From Odobenus rosmarus divergens (Eukaryota > Chordata > Mammalia > Carnivora > Odobenidae): a DNA stretch of 64,000 nucleotides. A program made the position numbers and the translations under genes. Below, piece after piece: positions 47,476 through 59,790 of the stretch. The DNA is taken from NCBI RefSeq assembly GCF_000321225.1, contig NW_004452114.1, positions 72,158 through 136,157 on the forward strand. The letters are read 5' to 3'. Under the pieces are notes generated by a model, which searched no databases, was not told the origin of the DNA, and was given only the letters and a program-made list of their open reading frames with translations. The stretch's first letter is position 1. The number at the start of each line of letters is the position of its first letter.

Positions 47476-50400
47476 TGGAAGTGTTGTTACCACACTTAAC
47501 AGAAGACAATTTAGCACACCTGCCAAATACATAAACTATTGAATCTAGCTTTAATGGTGAGTTCATTTTGGGGAGGGGCTTGTGTGCCAATTCAAATTCT
47601 CTAAGTAGTGGGAAACATGAAGATTTATCAGTATGGAAGTAATATAATTAAATTTGGGACTTGGAAGGGTCAAATGGTAATAATATGTGGGCTGAAATTT
47701 ACAGCCAAGAGAAATTGAGTCAGAGTAACTTTATAGGAGACTATCTTAGTTAAGCATAAAATAATGAAGGCAAGAACTAAAAGAGTGATGATGGGAATTT
47801 TAAAAAGATGATTAATAATTAAATAATTCCAAAGTAATAAACAATGGAACCTGTAAACATTAGGAAATCTTGTAAAGATTTATTTATTCATGTGTTTAAC
47901 AAAAATGTATTAAATATCTACTCTGTACCAGCCTGTAAAATCGATACTTGCATATTGGGCTTGGAATAAAGCAAAAGAAAAAGTGTAAGTATGCTTCAAT
48001 GTGTTGGAGATGAAGGTTTAAGTCTCAGACGAGAGACTGATAAACTTAATTTTGAGATTCATCCTCAAGGAGATAATGATTAAAGCAATGAAGCTGGAGC
48101 AGCTTATTCTTTTGTGCACTTCAGATCAGAGACACAGAATTTCCAAAAACTGAACTTTGGGCATTTTTTTTTTTTTTACAATTATAAGATAGAAAAAGAA
48201 ATAGAATTCAACAACACAGATACAAATAGGAAAAGACTCAGTAATGTGCATAGCCATGGAAACAAAATGTGCTGAACAATCAGAATGAGAAGATGATTAA
48301 TAAAAACACCAAAATCCGCAAAGGAATTGCTAAGGTCAGTTAATTTGACATGAAATGTGTCACAGGTGATTTGACAGACTACAGAAGCAGAGTTACAAAG
48401 ATCTGGTAAGTAATGGGTACTGAGAAAATTTAAGCATGGATAGAAATTATGAATTTGAGAACTAAAAATAAGGAGAATCCTAAGAAAGTTAAAAGAAGAG
48501 GAAGATACATTATTTTTTTAATAAGCAGAAAATAGTGCATTTATGAAGACTGTGGAAGGTATCAGTGAAGAGGGAGAGGTTTAAGATTCAAGGCACTAAG
48601 ATCCATGGGAGATCAGGTACATTTTGATGTAAAAATATGTGAGAAATCAAGTATCATACTCCTTAGGGATGGAATTGGCCTTGGAAATAACAGGAGGAAA
48701 GAAAAATATTGATTAAAAATTCACACTGGATTAGGGCTTACTTACTCAAGAGATTGAGATGAAATGAGAAATCAAGCTACAAAACAGAAAGCTGCTACTA
48801 CATAGAGGTGCTGTTTTCTTGCGTCAAAGGCCATGGAACATCAAGCAATTTGAACAACAACAACAACAAAAAAGAAATATATTCATATAGCTCCCCTTGA
48901 AATCATGGAGAAACATCCCATAAAACCAATACCTCCTTCTAATGCAGGCATAGTTGAGCCAGGCAATATTGTGCATTTCAGTGATGAGAATGTGAGAAAT
49001 ATATCCAATATGTACTGCTCACTAGATAAACTATATATTTTATATTTATAGAGATATTCCTACAAAGAATGACAAGGCAATCCCATTATCCAGTGAAGCA
49101 TAAATGCTGTTCTATCTAATCTTGTTGGTTGAATGGAGTATTAGCATTTTCTATTTGTTTCTCTTTCCACATACACTGTGGATCAAATCACATCAGGAAG
49201 CATCCATGGATATGGTAAACAGCTCATGCATACAACTGGCTAGATGTACCACAACTTTCACTTTCAAATCAAGAGTGAACTCAGTCTGATATTTCTGATG
49301 GTTAATAATTATTCACTAAGTGCCATCAGTTTATTAGTGATAAGAACATGGGCAGTTAGTTTGGAGGTATGATGACTATATTTTACATTCTAAAGTCAAC
49401 AAAAATAAGTAATAAAGGAGTTAGCTTGGCCAGTCAAAAATTCATGTGAATAGAAGGCCTTTCTGGCAGGTGGTAGTGGACGGCTACCTACATAACTGTA
49501 CCACATTGTCCAATAATCCATGTAATCTGTCATATGTCACATGCCATTCTTTTCTTTTTCAGGAGTCCCAAACACAAATTTCTATTTTCAATTGTATTCC
49601 AGGTTTTTTTCTTTTCTTTTTACCCACTCTGTGTTAGAACTGATGGTATTAGAAATTTATTGATGTTCTAGTGCTTCATTAATTAAAGGTCTTCTAATTA
49701 ATTTCAATTGCCCTAAATAAACTTATTTTGTAGGGGTATAGTTTACCAATAGTAGTAAGATTTGAGTTGGTAGGGTTATAATTATATTTATAAAGTTTGT
49801 CATTTTTTTATCCCCAATGCATAACTTCAAAAAGCTTTTATGTATTAATTTTACTAAAACTGTGTCTTCATTTATACTGTGAATGGCAACTTTTATCTCT
49901 AAGGTAAAAATAAAATCAGTATCATTATAAATTATTGTAATGAAGGTTAACACACAGAATTTTACTTTATTGATGCTTTCTCAGGCCTTTCTCAAACTTA
50001 CACATTTATACAAAGTTTCTTTTAGGTTTTATTTTTCTTCATATTCATTTCTTCTATTTCCCAATAAAATTGTCTCTCTCTATGTTGCTATAAACAGCTA
50101 TGACATGTAACACTCTTTCCCATCTAATTTTAAAGAAATCATATTATAACTATTGAAGCTTAGGATAATGTTCCATATAAGAAAACCCTATGACTTGATC
50201 TAGTCTATTGTTACCATGAGCCAATATCATGGAGCTCCTGTTACAGGTGGGAAATCCTGCTGGGCAGTTAGGCTGTGATGAGGCATAAGATGAAGTCCTT
50301 GACCTCCAGTATTTTCAATATAGGTGAGGAAACAGAACTTAAACTGAATACAGAACTTAAAATGCAAAGAAATCACACATTATCAAATTGTAATTGGTAG

Positions 50401-50648
50401 AAGAGATATACATAAAGGCCCCTGAAAGAGTAAATGAGGGATAGAACCACTTAAACACATGGAAGTAGAATAGCACAAATAAATTAATCTGTTCACACTC
50501 CTAAATCATTATCACACACACAGTTACATGCCAAACCAATTAATTTGAGATCATTAACAACGTGCAAACAACAAAACACAAAGAAGCATCATTTCTTATG
50601 CCACTAGGATCATTTTATTATGTTTTTTTAAGGGATGTTGCATTTACC
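47476..50648. other. Repeat-poor AT-rich stretch, no gene recognised
   Basis: About 3.2 kb without an identifiable gene or named repeat. Open frames of 61-76 codons at 49104, 49446 and 49723 show nothing recognisable. A T11-12 run lies at 48166-48177 and an (ACA)n patch at 48857-48870. Confidence 0.45.
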
Positions 50649-50649
50649 A

Positions 50650-50835
50650 AATGTCTGATGGCTTACACGTGCTATTTCATTCATTCAGTTCTCTAGATAA
50701 ACCTGTGGAGTGAACTCAGAGAAAGTAAAAATCTTGCTCAAGGTCATTCAGATAGCATCTAAGTCAAAATTCAAATCCAGATCTGTGTGACATCAAAGCC
50801 AATGTTTCTTCCACTGTTTGCTTCTGTCTCCTTTA
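50650..50835 (-). mobile_element. MIR SINE
   Basis: The complement of MIR is seen: 'cgtgctatttcattcattca', then 'aatcttgctcaaggtcattc', 'caaaattcaaatccagatct' and 'tcttccactgtttgctt'. Confidence 0.75.
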
Positions 50836-51039
50836 AAACATAAATCATGTAGGGTCCCTTTACATCAAGGATCATTCCTTCACTGAATATACCCAGGCTG
50901 TGTCAGATCGATGTTTTCTGAATGTCATTAATTACATTCAGTAAAAGTTGATATAAATCACAACTCTGTGAGACAGCTTTTAAAATCATCCATCTCAAAC
51001 ACCAGCACAAGTATTTTATGGAATCTTGGGATGTGCTAT

Positions 51040-51410
51040 ATTCCCTGTCACTAGAGCTTCTTCCGCTCTTCCTTCAAGTTAATCCAACTTAGTTACACGA
51101 CGTTCATAGCTCCAATCAATCAATGCTTCTGTGGGGAAGCCTTTCACTATCCTCCTACACTAGTCAAATTTCTTTCTTAAACACCCATGCCTCTTAAACA
51201 CTACCATGGTGTTATATCCCTCTTGGTTATAGCGCTTACTGCGTTGATAGCTTTAAACCTTCCTGAGCGTGAGGATTTGATGGATGTCTCTTTATAAACT
51301 TCATGAGGATAGAGACAATGCTTTTGCTCAATATGGTTTCAAATTCTAGCATATCATACTTGGAAAAAAGAGCTTAAAAATATATGTTGAATATCATAAA
51401 CAGTCTTGTA
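51040..51410 (+). mobile_element. L2 fragment
   Basis: L2 3'-region features are visible: 'ggggaagcctttcactatcc', 'aaacttcatgaggatagaga', then 'ctagcatatcatacttggaa' and 'atatatgttgaatatcataa'. It is decayed. Confidence 0.6.
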
Positions 51411-51814
51411 CATAAGGGGGTCTATTAATAAATGATATTATTAGTGACTTTCGGCAAGCTGGCATTTCTACTTTCCATGAGGTAATACTGAAGTAAACAC
51501 ACATGTCAGCTAGAATTTCACAGCACCCTATGAGATCATTCAGATTATGATCACTCAAAATCACTCACATTATGAAAGAGTCAACAGAGAGATAAGAGAA
51601 TGTCAATATTCTTTATGTAGGCGGGTTTAAATAATTTTGTTTACATAAAGAACTAAGAATGAAAATTAGAGATAGATTTACCAAAAAAGCTAAATTCCAC
51701 CTTAGACATTAATTGAAAGTAGAAACTGTGGTGTGTACATGTGTAATACATTTATGATGTTCTTAGTACATAGAGCCACTCAAAAGCCAGTGAATAAATG
51801 GATGAATGCTTGGC
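51411..51814. other. Unassigned stretch
   Basis: No gene or named repeat was seen between the L2 and MIR fragments. Confidence 0.4.
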
Positions 51815-52020
51815 TCTTGCAAAGCACTTCACATATATTGTTTTATTTTTACAATTCTGATTGGCATATTTTCTCACTATTCTCATTTGAGAAACTGAAG
51901 CTCTGAGGGGTTAAATAACTTGCTCAAGTCACCGAGACACTGAATTGTGAGGCTAAGATCAGAACTAATTCCAAGTTTATCTAGCTCCAAAGCCCATTGC
52001 TCATTTCATAAAACCTCAGT
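51815..52020 (-). mobile_element. MIR SINE
   Basis: This is a well-conserved antisense MIR: 'gcaaagcacttcacatatat', 'ctcatttgagaaactgaagc', 'gttaaataacttgctcaagt', 'tctagctccaaagcccattg'. Confidence 0.82.
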
Positions 52021-52849
52021 ACTTTCCAATATACACTACAGGAGAGAAATAGGTGGCTAGAGGGAAATAAGTTTCATCCTGTCTAGGGATGGGATTAAGA
52101 TTTTTCTGTGTTTGAAAGATGAATAGATTCTCCCAGAAGAACAAAGATAGAGGTGCAGAAATGCACAGGAGAATGGACTTGGGGGAATTGGAGATGAAAT
52201 GAGGAAGGCCAGTTAGATCTCAATTGTGAATGTTCTGGAATCTTCATAACCAAAGGGATGATGTAGGAAGGTTTTACAAAGAGGACTAACAAGCAGAATT
52301 GTGTTTGTATTTTGTGAAGAAATATGGGTATAAATTGGAGCAAGTGAGAGATCAGAGGCAAAGAAACTAATAGTATCCAAATAACTTAAGGAAGACTGGC
52401 AAAAACTTTGAGTAGCATCAAAGACAATGAAGAAAGATGGGCTTTAATTCTAGAGCCATTCTGGAGTTGTTGTCTACAAGATTGGAAATCACTTATATAT
52501 GAAGAATAAAGAGGAAATACTGTTAATTTTTCCACCTTATAACACTTGGATAAGTTGTGGAATTGTTAAGCAAAAGAGAGATCTTTGGAGGAGAAGGGTT
52601 TGGTGTGTAGAATTGATGAAATAATGAGTTTAGTTTGGGGCATGTGCAAGGTATCCAGGAGGAGAAAAATAGTTTAGAAGTGGAAATTTAAGAATGAAAC
52701 TTAGGAGAAAAGGCCATACAAGGGATGTGAATAAGGAGTTATTAAAGTTATGGGAGTGTCTGGGATTGTGGGTAAAAGGTAGAATTAGACAAAAATAGGA
52801 TCAAAGACTGAATAATGGTGCAAGTTATATTTAACTCCAAGTAGTCAGG
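52021..52849. other. Unassigned G/A-rich stretch
   Basis: No gene is recognised. An 88-codon minus-strand frame at 52095-52361 shows nothing that I know. The purine-rich texture might be an old LTR or DNA transposon, but I cannot name one. Confidence 0.4.
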
Positions 52850-52970
52850 AACCATGACTAGTTTGTTCACTATACTAACTCCACATCAAGTGTAGTATCT
52901 GGCTCACAGCAGACAATATCTGTCTTAAATGAATAGATGGGTAAATGATGAATGAATGAAAGGAATAAAA
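52850..52970 (+). mobile_element. L2 3' end
   Basis: The sequence 'gtagtatctggctcacagca' followed by 'gatgaatgaatgaaaggaat' matches the L2 3' terminus. Confidence 0.6.
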
Positions 52971-53119
52971 GTCTTTAAGAAGTCTGAGGGAAAAAAAGGA
53001 CAAAGATGAAAGCAGTTGGAAGTAAAGCTGAAGAGTACAGTGTGTAGTTGCACAATGTAGGAGAAATTGCTGGGACAGGAGGGAGTGATCAATATCTTAA
53101 ATACTTGTTTAACTTAATT

Positions 53120-53530
53120 TTATTAAATCAACTACTATGCAAACATCAGATTAATCTTCCCTAATCTTTATTTTTTTTTAATTATGTCATTACTCTTCTC
53201 AAAAATCACAAACATTTTCTAAAAAGAAAAAATTCTAACTTCTCCATGGGACAATTAAGATTCTCTACAATTTGGCACTGACTCAGGTCTCCAGATTCAG
53301 TACTCCCTGTCTGAATCCCTCCTTCTATTCATGTCCCTTTCTTCACTGTTTCCTGAACAAGTCAAGGTTTTACCCAATTCTAACACTTTATTCATCCTCC
53401 TTTCCTCTGCCTTTTATAATTTATCTTCCACAGCCCAGCTGAAGTCCCATTTCATTCATGAGAGCCCCTTGATTGTTTTAGCACTGGTGTATCCTTTCAC
53501 TGAGCTCATTCTTGCCTAGATCACGCCCCC
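53120..53530 (+). mobile_element. L2 fragment
   Basis: An L2 3' region is seen: 'aattatgtcattactcttct', 'gattctctacaatttggcac', 'tgtttcctgaacaagtcaag', 'cagctgaagtcccatttcat'. Confidence 0.72.
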
Positions 53531-53880
53531 TGACATCAGTGTTTTGAGCATTTACAAAAGCAAAGAACAACCATGGATTTATCTTGCTAGAAGTCACAGC
53601 CAGAGCTGCTTTTCCTGGGTTTTAGCAGTCTCTACAGGGACACATCAAGTGTGAGCTGCTCATCGGATTTTGAAGCTCTTTCCCCCAGTGCTCACAGCTA
53701 TAGTGACACTAGGAACAAAAACAAAAACAAACAAAAAGAACACTGCTGCATGAGAACTATTTTCTTTAAATCTTATGTTTCTCGTTGTCATTCTGGGGGC
53801 TAAGAAAACTTGCCATCTATTTAAAAAATATATATATATATTGACTTATCAGGGTAGAGCCAGTTGTGCTAAATAATGGG
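53531..53880. other. Unassigned stretch with a short (TA)n
   Basis: No gene was seen. A TA dinucleotide run lies at 53828-53841. Confidence 0.45.
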
Positions 53881-54033
53881 AGAATGGCAGATAAGGGTGT
53901 GTGGATGGTGATGCCTGTCATGGGCAATGTAGATATGGATACTGTGTAGGGATGCTCACAGGAGAATGTAGATATGGGTGTCTGATGGTGATGCTCATGG
54001 GAGAAGGTAAATATGGGTGTTGAATGATAATGC
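53881..54033. repeat. Minisatellite, about 39-44-bp unit, four degenerate copies
   Basis: Successive units share 'agaatgtagatatgggtgt' and 'gatggtgatgctcatggg' cores: they begin near 53881, 53925, 53963 and 54002. Because the unit is close to 39 bp (13 codons), a minus-strand open frame of 105 codons spans it and shows a repeated TPI(F/S)TFS-(H/C)EH pattern. That frame has no other sign of being coding. Confidence 0.8.
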
Positions 54034-54124
54034 GGCAGAAGCTGATTTGGCTGTAGTTGAAATTTTCTCTTCCCATTCCCAACAAGCAACACTTTTAGAA
54101 CAACATCTGTGTTTTTTCTTTTTT

Positions 54125-54350
54125 CAGAATTCATTTATCAAGTCCTCTGAGAAATCTTCTCTGATCTGCATTAGAACAACATTGTTTAGGTGCGCCCACC
54201 ACATCTTTTATTGTTCTTAACACACTAAATTAGAATTCTATGCATAATTGCTATGAGGCCATATATATTTTTTAAAGTATTTTTTCCCAATGTTTACCAT
54301 GGAATTTGAATGGTTGGTGTTGAATAAATATTTGTTGCATGCATAAAATG
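54125..54350 (+). mobile_element. Possible L2 3' fragment
   Basis: The sequence 'cctctgagaaatcttctctg', then a gap, then 'ggtgttgaataaatatttgt' resembles the L2 3' end. It is weak. Confidence 0.45.
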
Positions 54351-54501
54351 GAGGAATATGATTGCTACGCCTTCCATATTTAGTGCAGCAATTAATTTAA
54401 TGGTACAAGTCTCTCAGTTCCTGAGGATGCCATACTTTGTTTTTAAGTCTTTGGAACAATTTTAGTCTGCTCAGAATGTCTTAAAGAAAAGGAAAAGAAG
54501 A

Positions 54502-54691
54502 TGGGCGCCTGGGTGGCTCAGATGGTTAAGCGTCTGCCTTCAGCTCAGGTCGTGATCCCAGAGTCCTGGGATCGAGTCCCGCATCGGGCTCCCTGCTCCT
54601 TGGGAGCCTGCTTCTCCCTCTGCTTCTCTCTCTCTCTCTCTCCCCCTCTCTCTCTCCGTCTCTCATGAATAAATAAATAAAATCTTAAAAA
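54502..54691 (+). mobile_element. Can-SINE, full length, well preserved
   Basis: The head is 'gggcgcctgggtggctcaga', with B-box-like 'gggatcgagtcccgcatcgg', the variant 'ctccttgggagcctgct', a CT microsatellite and the tail 'atgaataaataaataaaatc'. The perfect 19-bp target-site duplication AAAGAAAAGGAAAAGAAGA is at 54483-54501 and 54692-54710. It is a young copy. Confidence 0.97.
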
Positions 54692-54710
54692 AAAGAAAAG
54701 GAAAAGAAGA

Positions 54711-55927
54711 AAAAAGACATCAGCAGTAAGAGTCTGAAGGTGATCAACATTAGTGTTGAATTTAGTAGGAAGGATTTTGGAGTAAGGTACTGAGCAGAAA
54801 ATAATGATGTTAATGGCCACCTCCTAGATTCTTGATGAATCGACTAACTGAATGTAACAAAGGATATACAGAAAATCCTTCTGACTTAAAACTCCTTCTT
54901 TTGAGAGAGATAATCCTACTAATAAAAAAGTATCCCAAGAAAGTAAGTAAAACCATAGTGGCAAATGCAACGAATAACATGACTAGATGGATGGCAGAAA
55001 AGATCGGTCCTGAGACTTATTAGGAACTCACTGTAAACATTCTATCTGCACCCTCAGAAGCCACCTGCAACTGTGGGTAATTCTCAGATTTGCACTTGGG
55101 GGATGAGCTATAATAAAGTGAATGAAAGCACTGTAGAAGAGAGGGGCATTACCTTTGCCAGGTACTGTTGCAGCTCATACCTGGCACTGGACTAACCAAA
55201 CAGAAACTGGTTGTCCTGAGAGGCAGAACCTAGCACAGCAGTTCACGAAACACAGAGAATAAGTGACCCTGAGACTCAGATCTTTGTGGGGACTGCCCAG
55301 GGTTTCAGCTTCTGCTCCACTTCCCTCAGGCTGCTGTATTGTGAATTGGTAATGATAATTTACAGTAGATTTATATTTTCCCTTTCCCTATTGTCTAAAT
55401 ATGAAAGAATTGGGCAAAATTCCACATCAGTCTTTGACAGACCCCATTTCAATGCTGAATTAACCAGAAGCCAGTGAACCTCTTGCTGTAAGGATACACA
55501 AGCAGAAATGTTATTCCAGTCCCCCAAAAGAAAGATACTACAAAGAATCAAAACAGATACCCTCCCCTAATATAGATTTACTGAAAAAGGAGAAAATTCC
55601 TGATTCACGTTATTTATGTCATTTAGGAGACTATAGTATCTAAAACAAAATAGAAAAACTTAAATCAAGAGACTACATGAGGTTAAAAATGATTGCAGAA
55701 TAAAAACCAGACTGGCATATACAACAGCTCAGATGCTGCAGAAAACAAAATTGTAAAGCAGAAGACAAAATTAAACAATTCTTTCAGAATTCAGGAGGAA
55801 ATAAAGAGTAATGAAAGGCATAGAGTAGAGATTTAGGGGATTTTAGTGATGTGTGAACCATTCTACAAATGTATTCACAAAACCACTGCCAACCCCCAAC
55901 CCCCCACCCCTGGCTTCTGCTTGCATG
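54711..55927. other. Unassigned stretch without a gene
   Basis: No gene, RNA gene or named repeat was recognised in 1.2 kb. Open frames of 63 codons at 54832 and 55286 look random. Confidence 0.45.
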
Positions 55928-56100
55928 TAATTTTCTTTTCTTTTTTTTACTGTGGTGAAAACACTTAACATGAACTAAACCTTGTTGACAGGTTTTTAAG
56001 TGCACAATATGGTCTTTTCAACTGTAGACCCTATATTGTATCACAGGTATCTAGAATTTATTCATCCTAAGTAATTGAAGTTTGATGCCCCTTGAAAATG
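55928..56100 (-). mobile_element. Old L1 3' region fragment, antisense
   Basis: The sequence 'gtggtgaaaacacttaacat', then 'gtttttaagtgcacaatatg' and 'gtatctagaatttattcatc' resembles the antisense old-L1 motif series also seen at 63560-63900. Confidence 0.55.
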
Positions 56101-56955
56101 ACTCCCAATTTCTATGCACAAGGTTGGGATTTCCATTCCCAATTCCACTCCCAATTTACATGCACATTCCTCTTTTCCTTTGTCCAGGGGTACGGTCTTT
56201 GTCCTTAGCCCATAGAAAGTGTGGAGATGTCAAAGAAGACAATAAAGAACCAGGATTTATTGTTCCTAGATTTCTTATTTTTTTTTTAAATGATACATGT
56301 GTGATCCCAACTCTGGGATCTCTTTTTATTACACCAATTACATGACAACTGGGTTTGTCAAAGCAGCAACTTTTCTTAATACATAGCATCTTCGAGTTAT
56401 CTCTTTTTTCCTGGCAGCTGCCTATTGAAGGGAAATTGTCTTATGTACTCTGAATGGCCACCAACAAAGTGACATAGACCTTTTAAAGTAGCAGACTTTT
56501 GACTTCCAGTTTGCAGAAGTTATAAAATTGAATCTCACAAAGAAATTCTGTTTTCATCATGCTGAAGAGGGTGAAATTAGGAGGAATTTGTATTTATTCT
56601 TACTAGAGAACTGGAAATGTCTCACCTCTCTGTGGTGGACTTTGATATAATTGATGTCTTTTGTGCGATAGCCAAGCAAGACCCAGCTCATTTCCAGATG
56701 GACAGCAAACCTGAACCCTACACTAGAAAAATCTTTGGAAAACACACTATCCTCACAGCCAGAGAAAGAAAAGCTAAACAATCTGCATGACCAAAGACCA
56801 GATGAAGATCCCGGTGGATAACTGTTCAAAGCAACAAGGGCAACTTACAAACTTGTTTAGAAACTAGTGCAAAAGGACCAAATGAAATAACCACTTATAT
56901 ATTTAAAAACAAACTTTCTAGACAGGGGAAAACCATCAAAGCCATGAATCAAAAA
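56101..56955. other. Unassigned stretch with a short open frame
   Basis: No named repeat was seen. A plus-strand frame is open from 56581 through ATG 56617 to a stop at 56788-56790 (57 codons from the ATG, starting MSHLSVVDFDIIDVFC). I do not recognise it and cannot claim that it is coding. Confidence 0.4.
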
Positions 56956-57790
56956 TATTATGTAGATGTAGTCCCAATAGTTTATTCTTGCTTTTGTTTC
57001 TCTTGCCTTAGGAGATATATCTAGGAAAAAGTTGCTGCAGCTGATGTCAGAGCCATTAATGTCTATGTTCTCTTTTAGGATTTTTACGGTTTTACATCTC
57101 ACATTTAGGTCTTTAATCCATTTTGATTTTATTTTTGTTTATGGTGTCAGAAAGTGGTCCAGTTTAATTCTTTTGCATGTAGCTGTGTAGTTTTCCCAAC
57201 ACCATTTATTGAAGAGAGTGTCTTTCCTCATTGTATGTATATGCTTGCCTCCTTGTCATAGATTAATTGACCACATAAGCATGGGTTTATTTCTGGGCTC
57301 TCTATTCTGTTCCATTGATATATGTATCCATTTTTTTTTTTTTGTACCAGTACCATACAGTTTGATAACTACAGCTTTGTAGTGTACCTTGACATCTGGC
57401 ACTGTGATACCTCCAGGTTTGTTCTTCTTTCTCAAGCTTGCTCTGGCTATTTGGGGTCTTTTGTGTCCATAAAATTTCAGAATTCTTTGTTCTAGTTCTA
57501 TTAAAAATGCTGTTGGTATTTTTATAGAAAATGCATTGAATCTGTAGATTCCTTTGGATAGCATAAACATTTTAACAATATGGATACTTCCAATGAACAT
57601 AGATATCTTTCCATTTATTTGTGTCATCCTCAATTTCCTTCATCAGTGTTTTATGTTTTTAGAATATAGGTCTTTCATTTCCTCAGTTAAGTTTATTCCT
57701 AAGTATTTTATTATTTTTGGTGCCATTATAAATGGGGTTTTTAAGAATTTCTCTGTTATTTCATTATCAGTGTATAAAATTGCAACCAAG
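56956..57790 (-). mobile_element. L1 ORF2 3' part, antisense
   Basis: The antisense ORF2 C-terminal series is clear: 'aggaaaaagttgctgcagct', 'gtcagaaagtggtccagttt', 'ccattgatatatgtatccat', 'agctttgtagtgtacctt', 'gaatctgtagattcctttgg'. The minus-strand frame of 125 codons (57256-57633) is a decayed piece of ORF2, not a gene. Confidence 0.9.
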
Positions 57791-57837
57791 AAAAAAAAAG
57801 TGCCCTATAGGTTAACTATGTGGTGAAAGTGTCCAAT

Positions 57838-58640
57838 AAAAATAAAGTTCTATAAGTATCTAAGGAGATAAAGCAAGTGGCCCTAAGATAATAATCAAGT
57901 TGGTATCAGAAAATATTGAGGAGTTTTGGTCAGAGAATTGGAGAGAAAATTGGAAGCCCAAGAATTCTATAGTGACATGTGCTACCAATATGATGGAAAC
58001 GGAAAGATATTCTTAGATATTTTAGGGCTGAGGAAGTAAAAATTGTTATCTCTTTCCTAAAATTATCACTCAAAATTTTACTTTCTAGTACACCATAGGA
58101 AGTAAAGTGAAATCCTTAAAGGAGCGGAATCAGGTAGAGCCATGTCAGTAAGCACTGAAATCATATGAACTCATTTAAGCTTAAACAAGTGTGGTAAATA
58201 TAGCTACAATCAAACATAGAAAACAACTCCTAGAAGAGGGAAAAAAGCGGGGGATACGTAAAAAGGCTCAGTAGACTTCTGCCTCAAGGAGGATGCAGTA
58301 GATGTATTTTTCCCTCTTTACTTTGAAATTTCCCTTGAAATTTCATGTAAAACAAATATAAGAGGAATCTGAAAGGTAAAGAGAAGAAGGTAGAATGGCT
58401 AGGGATCTTGAATACCAGAAAAAATAAGACCAAGTTCCCTGGGTTTTCTTTTTGATTCATATATCCCAGACTTGGACCTCAAGAACCTAGGAATTTAGAA
58501 GTGTCAACAGGATGGAGAAAAAAATTCTAATAAATTCCTGTCATCTCCAGCCAAAGGACAGGAAAAGGATAGCCTAGCAAGACAGAATATGTCGAAGCAA
58601 TAATTGTTCTACTCCAAACAAATACCACAGATTTTTTCTG
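57838..58640 (+). mobile_element. Ancient L1 ORF1-like remnant
   Basis: The sequence 'gcccaagaattctatagtga', then 'agatattcttagatatttta' and 'ctcaaaattttactttctag' resembles the region after old LINE ORF1. It is weak but in the right context. Confidence 0.4.
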
Positions 58641-59160
58641 ACCCCTACTGGCAAATGTTAAATGGGAAGCCTACACACCCATCCTTGCCAGACTGTCTAA
58701 TGAGGCAACCAAAAGCCCCTTGCTGGGGTGGTGTCAGAGGAGGCCAGGTACAGATCTGACACTTTTCATTCTCACTGGGTGGTAATGAGCCATGTTGAGG
58801 GCTTGTGCTCTGCCCCCCGCACAGCACTAACAAGATACCCACCCCATCACCTCCCTGCTGGGGTGGTGTCAGAGTTAGCCTAGTGGGGATTTAGGACCTT
58901 TAATATGACCCAAGGGTAGTAAAACTTCCCTCTTCCCATTCTGTTGGGGAAAACCACATGAGGAGTAGTAACAAGACACTCCCACTTCTCCCAGCCAGGA
59001 AGGTATCAGGGGGAGGGAAACAAAGACCAGAAGTAACACAGAGGCTTTCTCCAAGGTGTGAACACAATAAAATGAGAGAGAAACCAAGACCTACTCCCAT
59101 CCAGCAGTAACAAGGCAGCCCCTCCACTGTCTGCTTTACCTACCAGACTACTGTCAGAAA
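58641..59160 (+). mobile_element. Old L1 5'UTR with internal sub-repeats
   Basis: A GC-richer block repeats the motif 'gctggggtggtgtcagag' at 58722-58739 and 58858-58875, and a weaker 'gccaggaaggtatcaggg' near 58994. It ends with 'agcagtaacaaggcagcccc' and 'ctactgtcagaaaaagtcag', typical of old L1 5'UTRs. Short minus-strand frames (65-75 codons) are noise. Confidence 0.6.
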
Positions 59161-59545
59161 AAGTCAGCTAAAACAAAAGATTTAAATAAGATATAGAGAT
59201 GGTAGAATTACTTGAAAAAGTTTTTAAAACAGACATCAGAAAAACGCTTCAATGACAAGAAATGATCAGATAAAATCTCCGGAAACAATTTCAAAACAAG
59301 TAATAAAATAGCAATAAATACAGATTTATCAATAATTACTTTGAATGTAAGTGGACTAAATGCTTCAATCAAAAGACACATTGGGATGGATTAAAAAAAC
59401 AAGACCCATCTCTATGCTGCCTATAAGAGACTCATTTTAGACCTAAAGACACCTGCAGATTGAAAGTGAGGGGGTGGAGAAATATTTATCACACAAATGG
59501 ATGTCAAAAGAAAGTCCAAGTAGCAATACTTACATTGGACAAAGT
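59161..59545 (+). mobile_element. L1 ORF2 start (endonuclease) fragment
   Basis: Readable ORF2 N-terminus: 'ITLNVSGLNASIKRH' near 59337-59380, followed by the L1 segment 'taagagactcattttagacc', 'caaatggatgtcaaaagaaa'. Most of ORF1 is missing between the 5'UTR and this piece. The frame is broken. Confidence 0.75.
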
Positions 59546-59790
59546 GGATTTTTTTTGTTCTTGCATTGTTTTTTTTTCTGCTTTGGTATCAGGGTAGTAC
59601 TGGCCTCATGGAATGATTTTGAATGTATTTCCTCTATTCCATCATTTGTAAGATTCTGATAAAGATCTTCATTAATTATTATTTTTTGAATGTTTGGTGG
59701 GGTTTGCCAAGGAAGCCGTGTACTCCTGGGCTTTTCTATGCTGCAAGAATTTTGAACCTTAATTCAAATTTCATTCTAAGAAGATTTTCT

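Noticed and set aside
56581..56790. Open frame beginning MSHLSVVDFDIIDVFC as a retrocopy or exon
   Set aside because: I could not match it to any family and it is short. Without a similarity search it cannot be called.
57256..57633. 125-codon minus-strand frame as a host gene
   Set aside because: It is decayed L1 ORF2 C-terminal sequence, recognised from the surrounding antisense L1 motif series.
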